Assembly: GCA_023957575.1 (NCBI GenBank)
Contig: JAMLGU010000001.1
Span: 496,001-560,000 of the forward strand
Reading direction: 5' to 3'
DNA from: Chitinophagaceae bacterium
Lineage (GTDB): Bacteria; Bacteroidota; Bacteroidia; Chitinophagales; Chitinophagaceae
DNA length: 64,000 nt
The notes beneath the pieces are model-generated. The model was not told where the DNA came from, did not search any database, and saw only the letters and a list, made by a program, of their open reading frames with translations. Positions 44,561-53,449 of the stretch are shown here, in pieces. The position numbers and the translations under genes were made by a program. Position 1 is the stretch's first letter, and every line of letters begins with the position of its first letter.

Positions 44561-45496
44561 TTACCACATAAAGTTCATTTGAATGCTTCCATAGTATTGT
44601 GGATACCGCTGTGTGAGGGATTGCTTGTTTTCATATACGGCGCTGTAGCCAAAAGCAAACCTATTGCCGGCATACATAAATCCTGCTTTTCCCTGAAAAA
44701 AGTAAGGATTTAACTTCCCCGGAATAAGGGTTGGGTCGAGTTTGAACATGTTGCCCTGAACCGTTACGTCATAAGCTTTCAGGTAAAAGGCAGGGTAAAT
44801 GTAGAAGAAAAACTCACGATCTTTTTTTGAATGACCTGTGTGGTTTCCCCAAAAAACGGTAGAAGAATTGGGATTGATACGGCCAAAAATTAATGCAGTG
44901 CCTGCCATTGCATGGGTAAGCATATTGCCTACCGAACCACCAATTACCGGCTTGAAGGCAAATCTTCCTGAAGAAGAATATTTGCCCACCTGCGGCGACC
45001 ATGTGAGCGAAAAAGTGCCACCCCATGCCGGCTCCAACTGGTACTTCCACTGCGGCGTTCTATATAGGTGCCAGAATTTATGAATGGCGTTCTGCAAATC
45101 TTCACCCATTGCAGGCTTTCCAATAACACCTGCGGATAAACTCCACTTTAATAAATTCTGTTTTTTGGTATAAATTTTTTGCTGAAATCCATTGTATAAA
45201 TAACCTGTAATCGGCCGGTCAATTTTTTCAAAATCATAATGTCCGTCTTCGGCATTATAAATTAATTGACCCCATTCAAAAGAATTAAATTTGGTATTGC
45301 GCAGGCTGTCTTTTTTTTTGGGCATCCACTGCAATGACAGCATCAAACCATTGGTATAATAACCGTCATTGCTGAGTGAGGTATAACAGTCATTTTCAGT
45401 AATAATCTGAAATTGCTGATTATACCGATTATTTTGAGCAGAAACTATTGTGGCGCTAAATAATAGTAATATTAAAATCCGATAAACCAATGCCAT
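44561..45496 (-). CDS. LpxR-family lipid A deacylase-like outer-membrane protein (DUF2219)
   Basis: ATG 45496 starts a fitting signal peptide (MALVYRILILLLFSATIVSA). The 311-residue barrel has ITENDCYTSLSNDGYYTNGL near the N-terminus, which fits the Asn-Asp and YTNG motifs of the LpxR/DUF2219 family. In Salmonella LpxR removes the 3'-acyloxyacyl group from lipid A. Whether this protein is active on lipid A is not shown by sequence alone. It is transcribed away from greA, from the shared upstream region. Confidence 0.75.
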   Translation of the reverse strand: MALVYRILILLLFSATIVSAQNNRYNQQFQIITENDCYTSLSNDGYYTNGLMLSLQWMPKKKDSLRNTKFNSFEWGQLIYNAEDGHYDFEKIDRPITGYLYNGFQQKIYTKKQNLLKWSLSAGVIGKPAMGEDLQNAIHKFWHLYRTPQWKYQLEPAWGGTFSLTWSPQVGKYSSSGRFAFKPVIGGSVGNMLTHAMAGTALIFGRINPNSSTVFWGNHTGHSKKDREFFFYIYPAFYLKAYDVTVQGNMFKLDPTLIPGKLNPYFFQGKAGFMYAGNRFAFGYSAVYENKQSLTQRYPQYYGSIQMNFMW

Positions 45497-45553
45497 TATT
45501 GAATATTTACAAAATAGCCAATCGTTATTTGCCAATTTTTAAATAACAAGTTG

Positions 45554-45561
45554 CAAATATA
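45554..45561 (-). promoter_or_regulatory. -7 promoter element for the LpxR-like gene
   Basis: The minus strand reads TATATTTG, a full TAnnTTTG match, 57 bases before the chosen start codon. A -33 element at standard spacing was not found. Confidence 0.45.
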
Positions 45562-45684
45562 TTCATACCTTTTGTATTTTGACGTTAAAACTGACAAAAT
45601 GGTATAAACTATTTGATTATTAATATTTTGACAAACATATTTCCGAATAACCCCCGGTTTTCACAAATTAGAAAAATAATTTTT

Positions 45685-45715
45685 TTGCTTCTACATTTTG
45701 TTTTTTGTATATTTG
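45685..45715 (+). promoter_or_regulatory. Strong Bacteroidota promoter of greA
   Basis: TTG at 45685-45687 and TATATTTG at 45708-45715 are separated by 20 bases, exactly the spacing of the Bacteroidota -33/-7 promoter. Transcription should begin a few bases downstream, directly before the leader hairpin. Confidence 0.8.
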
Positions 45716-45727
45716 TGAATAATTATG

Positions 45728-45768
45728 CAACGCTTCGGTTTAAAACCTGAGGCGTTGTTATTTTTTTT
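45728..45768 (+). terminator. Intrinsic terminator in the greA leader
   Basis: CAACGCTTC (45728-45736) pairs with GAGGCGTTG (45749-45757) in a 9-base stem, extended by GGTT with AACC across one bulged base and a 3-base loop. TTA and eight T follow (45758-45768). This is a full intrinsic terminator about 10 bases after the expected transcription start and 22 bases before the greA ATG, so most transcripts may stop before the gene. Confidence 0.85.
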
Positions 45769-45790
45769 GTCTTTACAAACAAAAAGAGCT

Positions 45791-46264
45791 ATGAATGGAA
45801 TTCAATATGTAACAAAGGAAACGCTGGAGCAAATGAAAGAAGATTTGCAAAAAATGAAAGGTGTGGATAGACCTGCTGCCAGCAAGGCTATTGCAGAAGC
45901 GCGCGAAAAGGGCGACCTGAAAGAAAATGCTGAATATGACGCAGCTAAGGAAGCGCAGGGAATATTGGAAGCAAAGATCGCTGCTTTGGAAGGAGCATTG
46001 GCTAATGTGAGAATTATTGATGAATCTACTATTGATACCAGTAAAGTATCTATTTTGACTAAAGTAAAACTTACCAACCTCAAGGTGAAAAAACAGGTAA
46101 CTTACCAATTGGTGAGTGAGCAGGAGGCCGATTTAAAGGTGGGAAAAATCTCAATAAGTTCTCCCATAGGGAAAGGTATTCTTGGAAAACAACCCGGCGA
46201 AATAGCCGAAGTGGTTGCGCCGGCAGGAATTATTCAGTTTAGAATTGACGAGATATCCATCTAA
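45791..46264 (+). CDS. greA: GreA transcript cleavage factor
   Basis: ATG 45791 begins the conserved coiled-coil part (YVTKETLEQMKEDLQKM); an in-frame ATG at 45725 would place the leader hairpin inside the coding region. The 157-residue protein shows REKGDLKENAEYDAAKEAQ, the acidic coiled-coil tip region, and the C-terminal SPIGKGILGKQPGEIAEV. GreA rescues backtracked RNA polymerase. The upstream terminator suggests that its level is set by read-through, which GreA itself could influence. Confidence 0.94.
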   Translation: MNGIQYVTKETLEQMKEDLQKMKGVDRPAASKAIAEAREKGDLKENAEYDAAKEAQGILEAKIAALEGALANVRIIDESTIDTSKVSILTKVKLTNLKVKKQVTYQLVSEQEADLKVGKISISSPIGKGILGKQPGEIAEVVAPAGIIQFRIDEISI

Positions 46265-46303
46265 TTTCGGTTCTCGGAAAAATGGGTAATTTGGCTGATT
46301 TTA

Positions 46304-49231
46304 CTATCCGCGCCGGTTCATTCGGCCACCGCCGCCACCATCCCAGTTACGACCTTCTCTGAAATTTCTATTTTCGCCGCCACGGTTGGGTGGTCCCATC
46401 TGCATTCCACCCCTGCCGCCTCTGCCGCCAAACTGGCGTGGGAAATAAGATAGGGTAATCATGTAAAACTGTTGCAACCCGTTGGTAACAGTCGTAGTCA
46501 TGCTGTTGGGTCCCGCAGATACCGAAATATTTTTATTCTGCCTGAGAATATCCATAGCAGAGAGTTTAATTTCAGCTTGTTTGCTCTTTAAAAATCTAAA
46601 AGTTAAGAAAGCATTCCACAGTGCGGCACTTTGGTTGGCGCTTTTGTTGTTCACATAGTTAAAAGTATTGCTAAACGTGAAATCTTTGGGATACTTCAGG
46701 TTAATGCTTGCTTGTGTAATATGAGTACGGTTATTGAATGAAGTGAGGTTTTTGCCCGTTTGTTTGCTGGCGCTAATATTTAAAGATTGTGAAACTTGAA
46801 AGGTGGCAATTTCACCTACCGAATAGAAAAGCCTAAGGCTGTTGTTAAATGATTGGCTGTTAGACCGGGAATATATACCATCAATATAATTTGGTGAAAC
46901 GTTGGTTGAATAGTTAGTATTGTACCCAAATTGCAATAAGTCTTTTTTCAGTTTGATGGAAGTATTAATATTAAACCCTGAATTAATGAATTTCTGGCCA
47001 TTTATATTTATCAGATAAATGTTTCTTCTTCCCAGATTGTCATAATTGCTGCTGTCAACAATTGCGTCGTTTATCTGGCCCACAGAAGTGTTGAACCCAA
47101 AATTGATATCGCTTTTTCTTTGCCTGTTTTCGGTGTTATAATCCAAGTTAAAATTGAGCGTATTGGTATGAGACGGCTTCAGATTGGCATTGCCATAATT
47201 AAAGCTGTAAAGACTTGTACTGTCAATAATCGGATAAAGTTGATCAACGGTGGGGATAGATACCGAACTGTTTTGGCCTAACTTAATTTCCAGATTATAT
47301 TTATTGAACTTTTTGTAACTGTAGTTGAAGTTAAGGTCAGGAATTAAAAATTGAAATGAACGATTTAAATTACGGTTTGCAATGTTGGAACTATTTTTTT
47401 CGTTTAAAAACTGAGCTTGCAGATTGGCTGTAATATTGAAAAACCGAGAGAATCTGTTTGATAAATTTCTTCTGAAATTTTTTGTAAATCTCAATGAAGG
47501 CCTTTCATCAACTCTGTTTACATCATTATTATTGGTAAGGTATGTGTTCTCAATATATTTTCCGGTAATGGTATCCACATCGCTGACAAGACTGGTTCTT
47601 TTGGAATTGGATATACTCAGGTTGTTAATAAAACCGATATTAATGTCCCATAAATTATATCCGCCAAACAGGAGTCTTTTCAATGAGTTGTAAGAAAAAT
47701 TCAGTGAATTGCTCAATCCGTTTGAATTGGTATTATATAACCTGTCATAAGATTTACTTTTTGATGGATCGAGTACAGAATTGAAATCACTCACTGTGTT
47801 TCGTGTTGACTCATTATCGTTGTAACTGAAAGAATAATTGAGGTTATAGCTCTTCAGATTTCGTTCATCATCATCCCGGTTGCCAAACCTGGTGTTCAAT
47901 TTCCAACTGTTACCTCTGCTTTCCGAGTTGGATATATCATTACTTTTACTCACCAGACCAATTCCTTCTTTTTCAGAGGAAGTAGTGTTTTTTGAGTCAG
48001 ACTCGCTTAAGGTATTTGTATAGTTTGCATTAATTGAAAAATTTCTAATCCGGTCTCTTTTTTCATAACCTGCATTTAAAGTGTTGGAGGTAGTGTTACT
48101 GTGCGATTCTCTGTTGCTTTCGTTCAAAAATACAGTACCGCTGGCGCTGTTTTGAGAGTTGGTGTTGGTGATTACGTCGTTAATAGTTTGCTTTAAGTCA
48201 TACTTGGCAGTAAATTGGTTATTGAACCGGCTGTTATTCATTTCAGAAAAATCGTGCTGGTAATTAGCTCCAAAATATCGGATTTTATTTACGCCCGAAC
48301 CTCCGAAATTGGCAACATATCTGTTGGAAGGGTTAAAGTTTCTGAAAGTACCCTGGCTGAAAATGGATTCCTGATCAGCGTTTTTATTAATGTTATTCAG
48401 CGCGCCTGCAATGCCGATTCTGTCTTTTTTGTTGAAAGCCTGAATGGAAGCATCTGCTTCATATCGGTTGTCTGTGCCAATACCTGCGCCTACTTTTCCA
48501 AAAAATCCTTTTCGTTTATCTGCTTTCAGTTTTATGTTCATGGTTAGCAGGGAGTCGGTAGGCAGTTCATCTATTTTATCTTTGCTGTAGTCTATTTCCT
48601 GATACACCTGTACTTTTTCGATAGCATTTTTTGGAAGGTTTTGGGTAGCAATGGCCGGGTCGCCACTAAAAAACTTTTTACCGTCAACATATACATTATT
48701 TACCTTTTTCCCATTTACGGTAATGGTACCATCGCCCCACATGGTTACACCCGGCACGCGCCGCAACATGTCTTCTACCACAGCATTTTCATCCAATTTA
48801 AAGGCTGCGGGATTTATTTCCAGGGTGTCTCCATTCATTCTTATTGGCACTACAGCCTCTACCACCACTCCCTCTAACATTTCGTGCCCACGCGAGAGAA
48901 GGATGTTTTTAAGATCATATTTTCTGCTGATGGTGTCAATGTTTACCAAGGCAGAATTGGACTTAAAACCAACATAAGAAAACGAAAAAATAAGCGGCGT
49001 GGCAAGTGGCAAGGACGGAAAAGAAAATTCGCCGGCGTTATTGGAAAGCTGAAAGTCCAATAACGCAGAATCTGCTTTTTTATACACGGTAATTGTTACC
49101 GACTGAAGCGGAAATCCGTTAACCGAGTCTTTAATAATTCCCGCAACAGTGCCAACCTTCGTTGAATCTTTCACCTGGCTATATGATATACAAGGGATAA
49201 GAAATAAAATGGCCAAAATAAAATATCTCAT
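46304..49231 (-). CDS. Large outer-membrane beta-barrel protein with regulatory-like domain and Arg/Gly-rich tail
   Basis: A 975-residue protein: signal peptide (YFILAILFLIPCISYS), carboxypeptidase-regulatory-like domain (VAGIIKDSVNGFPLQSVTIT), plug-like segment (AVVEDMLRRVPGVTMWGDG), and a very long barrel rich in Asn and Ser. The C-terminal 45 residues are dominated by Gly, Arg and Asn (RQFGGRGGRGGMQMGPPN onward). It is of the TonB-receptor-like family seen across Chitinophagaceae. It follows a propeller gene by 5 bases, so both are cotranscribed. Substrate is unknown. Confidence 0.82.
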   Translation of the reverse strand: MRYFILAILFLIPCISYSQVKDSTKVGTVAGIIKDSVNGFPLQSVTITVYKKADSALLDFQLSNNAGEFSFPSLPLATPLIFSFSYVGFKSNSALVNIDTISRKYDLKNILLSRGHEMLEGVVVEAVVPIRMNGDTLEINPAAFKLDENAVVEDMLRRVPGVTMWGDGTITVNGKKVNNVYVDGKKFFSGDPAIATQNLPKNAIEKVQVYQEIDYSKDKIDELPTDSLLTMNIKLKADKRKGFFGKVGAGIGTDNRYEADASIQAFNKKDRIGIAGALNNINKNADQESIFSQGTFRNFNPSNRYVANFGGSGVNKIRYFGANYQHDFSEMNNSRFNNQFTAKYDLKQTINDVITNTNSQNSASGTVFLNESNRESHSNTTSNTLNAGYEKRDRIRNFSINANYTNTLSESDSKNTTSSEKEGIGLVSKSNDISNSESRGNSWKLNTRFGNRDDDERNLKSYNLNYSFSYNDNESTRNTVSDFNSVLDPSKSKSYDRLYNTNSNGLSNSLNFSYNSLKRLLFGGYNLWDINIGFINNLSISNSKRTSLVSDVDTITGKYIENTYLTNNNDVNRVDERPSLRFTKNFRRNLSNRFSRFFNITANLQAQFLNEKNSSNIANRNLNRSFQFLIPDLNFNYSYKKFNKYNLEIKLGQNSSVSIPTVDQLYPIIDSTSLYSFNYGNANLKPSHTNTLNFNLDYNTENRQRKSDINFGFNTSVGQINDAIVDSSNYDNLGRRNIYLININGQKFINSGFNINTSIKLKKDLLQFGYNTNYSTNVSPNYIDGIYSRSNSQSFNNSLRLFYSVGEIATFQVSQSLNISASKQTGKNLTSFNNRTHITQASINLKYPKDFTFSNTFNYVNNKSANQSAALWNAFLTFRFLKSKQAEIKLSAMDILRQNKNISVSAGPNSMTTTVTNGLQQFYMITLSYFPRQFGGRGGRGGMQMGPPNRGGENRNFREGRNWDGGGGGRMNRRG

Positions 49232-49236
49232 AGGTT

Positions 49237-50481
49237 CTATTTGGTTTTGGGTTTGATTTGAATAATGACAGGATTGTCGGTTTGTTTCGCTTTTTCAAAA
49301 AACACTTTAAGAGTCGGCGGGTATTGTACATTTCTTGTTTTGGATGACTCGTACGATTGAAACATTGAAGAAGAAGGAACACTCGAATACAAATAATTTT
49401 CATCAAAATACTGCACTCTGTAGCCTGTGGGTGGAAGAAAATAATTGGAACTGTCTGCAGATATTTTGTTATAATTTAAAAACTGATTGGTGGTTTTGTT
49501 AAGGATAAAGTTTCTTTCGTTAAAACTACGCCAGGTGTCAATGCTGAAAAACAACAGGTTTTTAAACTCTACAATATTATCGAGACCCCATACAAAGCCT
49601 GAATTTTTTTGCTTATAATCCTCAAAGGCTTTTCTTGATTCAAAATTTTGAGTAAAAAAGGAATTTGGCAGCGTATTGGCCATAGGGAATACTACCTGAT
49701 AAGCTTCAATGAGTGTATCCATACTGAATTTATAGATGGAATAGTTGAAAGGGCGGGTAAAAAGCAAATAAGAAGGGTTCAAGGTATTGTAAAAGCTGAT
49801 TTTCTGAGGACTTCCATAAAAAATGGAAGATTTTTGTCTGCTATAAGGAAAAAAAGATTGAACAATTTTATTTCCATCAGATACTTTTAGCTCATAATCG
49901 GTAATATCATCCCAACCTTTGTTGGCATATATATAGCTGAAAGCCCAATATTTTGAATTCAGAATTATCGGGTTGGCCATTATAAAATCAAGATTCTTAA
50001 TGGGGCTGGTTTTTGCAGCATTGATATCATTCAAGTCGTAATAGAATGATTTATAGTATTTAAGCGCCGAGTTTTTAAATGGATTATCCAGCGCGCTTTG
50101 AATTTGTTTTTGTGAGGGAAGGTAGGATTTGCTTAATTGTACTATGAGTAGCGCATTTTTATTTTTGTCTAATTGAATAGACTTTATGGTATTTCTTTTA
50201 TCTGAAAGTTTTTTCAAAAACTTTCCCTCTTTGTCAAAAAAATAAATGGCATCTGTATCGGTATCCCAGATGATAAAATATTTGTGGGTAACGATTAATT
50301 GGTTTATCCTGCCAAAAACACTTTCGCGGTTTGTTTCTAATGGTATGTAATTAACTTCATCAAATACTGCTGATTGTGGGGCTCCTGTGGCATAAGCCTG
50401 GTCAAAATACAGTTTTTGAGGCTGCGCCCAAATGAACTCAGATAAAAATCCAAAAAATAATAGCCAAAACAGTCTCAGCAT
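49237..50481 (-). CDS. 6-bladed beta-propeller family secreted protein
   Basis: A 414-residue protein with signal peptide (LRLFWLLFFGFLSEFIWAQ) and the pattern VNYIPLETNRESVFGRINQL and KYFIIWDTDTDAIYFFDKEGK, which identifies the 6-bladed propeller family frequent in Bacteroidota. Such proteins are usually found with polysaccharide or peptide uptake barrels, as here. The outer-membrane barrel gene follows 5 bases downstream. Ligand unknown; the C-terminal end is Lys-rich. Confidence 0.75.
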   Translation of the reverse strand: MLRLFWLLFFGFLSEFIWAQPQKLYFDQAYATGAPQSAVFDEVNYIPLETNRESVFGRINQLIVTHKYFIIWDTDTDAIYFFDKEGKFLKKLSDKRNTIKSIQLDKNKNALLIVQLSKSYLPSQKQIQSALDNPFKNSALKYYKSFYYDLNDINAAKTSPIKNLDFIMANPIILNSKYWAFSYIYANKGWDDITDYELKVSDGNKIVQSFFPYSRQKSSIFYGSPQKISFYNTLNPSYLLFTRPFNYSIYKFSMDTLIEAYQVVFPMANTLPNSFFTQNFESRKAFEDYKQKNSGFVWGLDNIVEFKNLLFFSIDTWRSFNERNFILNKTTNQFLNYNKISADSSNYFLPPTGYRVQYFDENYLYSSVPSSSMFQSYESSKTRNVQYPPTLKVFFEKAKQTDNPVIIQIKPKTK

Positions 50482-50583
50482 AAAGTCTGATATTAAAAAA
50501 TTTAAAAAACAATCCCGGAAACCCTGATTTTATTATCAGTTAGACGTTAGCAGATAGGAATACTTTCAAAAAAGACAGTTATT

Positions 50584-52158
50584 TTATAAAAAAATGCTTT
50601 TTATGATTGTAATCAGGCTCATTACAATGACTACGATGCCTACGGCAAAAAACATTTTCTTTACAGGTAGTTTTGCGGTAAGCATGGCAGAGAAAGGTGC
50701 TGTGATGATGCCGCCCAAAAGAAGGCCTGCCACAATATTCCAGTGTTTTATGCCAATGATAAATACAAAAGTAATGGCGCTGGTGATGGTTAAAATAAAT
50801 TTGGCTACTGTAGAGCTGCCCACTACATATCGGGGAGTGCGACCGTTTTTAATAAAAGTACCTGTAACCAATGGTCCCCAACCGCCACCGCCAAATGAGT
50901 CGATAAAACCACCCAGAAGACCAAGCGTGGGAATATTGGTTTTCTTTTTGATGATTCTGATCTCCTTTTTCTTTAATGCATTTCTTAAAATATTAATTCC
51001 CAAGTATAATGTGTAAGTGGCAATAAAAGGCCGTACAATATTTGCGTAATGCTCGCCAAAATAGCTGAGCGCCAAAGCGCCGATGATGGCTCCAATTATT
51101 GCAGGAAGCGCCAGCGCTTTAATAAGTTTTTTATTAGTATTGCCTAATTTCCAGTGGCTGATGCTGCCGGCTGCCGTGGTAAAACTTTCGGCAGAGTGAA
51201 TACTGGCGCTCACTACAGGTGGTGGAATATTTAAAAATAAAAGAATACTGGTGCATATTACTCCATAGCCCATCCCCATTGAGCCGGCAACAAGTTCGGC
51301 AATAAACCCTACCAGAAGCATCCAGTAAAACAGGTGATGATCCTTCTTAAGAAACTCCATTGCATCATTTAGCACGCCAAATTCGTACAGTGCAAAAATG
51401 CTTAATGAAATTATTAAAACTGCTCCGATGGATATCAAATACCAGTTGGTTTTGGGTCTGGCTCTTTTCAGCACTGTAATCGGTTCAATGATTTCGGCTG
51501 CTTCCGGTGTTTCCTTTGTAAATTCGATTAGTCTTTCATCAGGTTTTTCTACCAGGCCTTTGGTAACTTTGTTTAAAACCCTGACCTTGTGGTCGAGGTC
51601 GCCACTGAGTTTATCACGTATCAGGCTCAAATTGTTTACAACTTCATCAAGTTCTGAAGGTATGTAAGCATCAAAAACCTGTTTTAATCTTTCGGCTATC
51701 ACCGGCGATTTGTTGTTGGTGGAGATAGCAATTTTTAGTTGACCTTTTTTTACTACGGAGCTTAAATAAAAATCACTGAGTTCGGGATGATACAGGTAGT
51801 AAACTAATTTTTCTTTCGGTCTAATTTGACTCTTTATTTGATGTACTATATCATTTTTCTTAACTGCAATAATGATGATATTGGCTTGGTCAATATCCTG
51901 AGCTGTATAATCTCTTTCATTGATTTGAAGATTGGGGTAAGAGGAGGCCAATTCTTTTATATCTGGTATTATTTCTTTTGAAACCAACTTGATTTTTGAA
52001 GCAGGCGCATTGCCAAGTATTTCAATCAGTTTCTCAAAAGCAGGTTTTTTGCCACCAATAATCAACAGGTTTAATTGCTCCATTTTCAGGAAAACCGGAA
52101 ACAGAAAATTGGATCCCGAGTCGGTAACAATCTTGCTATTTTCAGTTTTTTCGTCCAT
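50584..52158 (-). CDS. Siroheme-synthase-like domain fused to a TauE/SafE permease
   Basis: A 524-residue fusion. Residues about 27-170 match the N-terminal dehydrogenase/ferrochelatase domain of CysG/Met8p: LNLLIIGGKKPAFEKLIEIL and LKIAISTNNKSPVIAERLKQ. Where the catalytic Asp normally precedes the Ala-Pro pair, this protein has Tyr (LVYYLYHPELSDFYL). The C-terminal half (residues 240-524) is a multi-span TauE/SafE exporter with LVAGSMGMGYGVICTSIL and GLLGGFIDSFGGGGWGPL. It is the last gene of the sulphate operon. Role in sulphite or sulphate transport is inferred from context. Confidence 0.82.
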   Translation of the reverse strand: MDEKTENSKIVTDSGSNFLFPVFLKMEQLNLLIIGGKKPAFEKLIEILGNAPASKIKLVSKEIIPDIKELASSYPNLQINERDYTAQDIDQANIIIIAVKKNDIVHQIKSQIRPKEKLVYYLYHPELSDFYLSSVVKKGQLKIAISTNNKSPVIAERLKQVFDAYIPSELDEVVNNLSLIRDKLSGDLDHKVRVLNKVTKGLVEKPDERLIEFTKETPEAAEIIEPITVLKRARPKTNWYLISIGAVLIISLSIFALYEFGVLNDAMEFLKKDHHLFYWMLLVGFIAELVAGSMGMGYGVICTSILLFLNIPPPVVSASIHSAESFTTAAGSISHWKLGNTNKKLIKALALPAIIGAIIGALALSYFGEHYANIVRPFIATYTLYLGINILRNALKKKEIRIIKKKTNIPTLGLLGGFIDSFGGGGWGPLVTGTFIKNGRTPRYVVGSSTVAKFILTITSAITFVFIIGIKHWNIVAGLLLGGIITAPFSAMLTAKLPVKKMFFAVGIVVIVMSLITIIKSIFL

Positions 52159-52259
52159 TATTTACCTGATTTACCCGAAATATTTGCTTTCAATAAGGAT
52201 TTTAAGGTCTCTAATAAGAGATCAGACAAAGGTAAAGGGTTACGCTAATTTATGAAAAA

Positions 52260-53366
52260 TTAATAAACATCCTTCCTGTATCTGCCCGATGTTGTCAGAT
52301 TTTTTAAATATGCTTTAGCTTCTTCTTCATTTTTGTTGCCATGCGTTTTTATGATTTCAATTAAGGCTATTTCCACATCCTTACTCATGGGGTCGCGTTT
52401 GCCGCAAATAAAGAAATAAGCGCCATTTTCAAACCACTTATAGAGTTCTGCACCTTTTTCGTTTAGTCGGGTTTGTACATATATTTTTTCTTTTTGATCG
52501 CGTGAGAAAGCGCCATCAAAAGTTGTCAGAATTTTTTTATTTAAAAAGTCTTGAATTTCATCTCTGTAAAGAAAATCTGAAGCAATATGCTGCTCGCCAA
52601 AAAACAGCCAGTTTCGGCCGGTGTTTTGTAGGGCATCCCTCTCAAATAGAAATGACCTAAATGGCGCTATCCCGGTACCCGGGCCAACCATTATGATGTC
52701 TTTATCCCCATCTGGAAGTTTAAAATGTCTTGACTTCTGAATAAAAAACTCTAATTCGGTTGCAGGTTCCAGATGTGCGAGGTATCTGCTTCCTACTCCG
52801 GTTCTTTTTTCCTGAGCCACCAAAAACTGGTCTTTAGCTACTGTGATATGTATCTCTCTTTTGCCATGTGCTGCCGGAGAAGAAGATATTGAATACAGCC
52901 GTGGCGCCTGTATGGATAGTAATTGTACTACTTCAGTAAATTGTATGTTGTTCTGTAAAGGATAGGTTCGTAACAAATCATAAAGACTTAATCTGGTGTC
53001 TGGTATATCATGATTGGTTAAAGCTGCATATTGTTTTATGGTAGATTTTAACAGGTACGATATATTAAGATGATATTGCAGAAGTTGCCTCGTGGGGGCA
53101 GTGATTTTTGAATGGGTAATTATTGTATCTGGATTGGACTGTGTGAGCGAAAGAATACTGTCAACGATATGTGGCTTGTTGAACGGTACAATGCCCAAAG
53201 CATCTCCGGGTAAATAATCAACATCCTCAAAACTTTTGATAACAATATGGTAAGTTCTTTTATTGCTGGTTTCGCCATTGAGGTTTACACTGCCTGTTAC
53301 AATACCTTTATAAATCTTTTTTTTGGATGCGTTTGATTCGGGATTACTGTCAACAGTTACAGACAT
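52260..53366 (-). CDS. CysJ-type sulphite reductase flavoprotein domain, lacking the flavodoxin part
   Basis: A 368-residue protein with FAD-binding (SIQAPRLYSISSSPAAHGKRE) and NADP-binding (IMVGPGTGIAPFRSFLFERD) modules, FICGKRDPMSKDVE, and the C-terminal GRYRKDVY with the terminal aromatic residue typical of CPR-type reductases. The flavodoxin domain found in full-length CysJ is absent and no separate flavodoxin gene lies in the window. It probably passes electrons to a sulphite reductase encoded elsewhere. It lies between cysN and the fusion gene. Confidence 0.82.
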   Translation of the reverse strand: MSVTVDSNPESNASKKKIYKGIVTGSVNLNGETSNKRTYHIVIKSFEDVDYLPGDALGIVPFNKPHIVDSILSLTQSNPDTIITHSKITAPTRQLLQYHLNISYLLKSTIKQYAALTNHDIPDTRLSLYDLLRTYPLQNNIQFTEVVQLLSIQAPRLYSISSSPAAHGKREIHITVAKDQFLVAQEKRTGVGSRYLAHLEPATELEFFIQKSRHFKLPDGDKDIIMVGPGTGIAPFRSFLFERDALQNTGRNWLFFGEQHIASDFLYRDEIQDFLNKKILTTFDGAFSRDQKEKIYVQTRLNEKGAELYKWFENGAYFFICGKRDPMSKDVEIALIEIIKTHGNKNEEEAKAYLKNLTTSGRYRKDVY

Positions 53367-53449
53367 ATTTAATTTTTTGTAAATATAGTTATTCTAATTT
53401 TTAGGATGCAAAAGTTTGAAGGATGCAAAATTGCAGTATAATTTATGCT

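Noticed and set aside
45725..45790. N-terminal extension of GreA starting at ATG 45725
   Set aside because: The extra codons run through the leader terminator hairpin and are not like any GreA N-terminus; the conserved protein begins at 45791.
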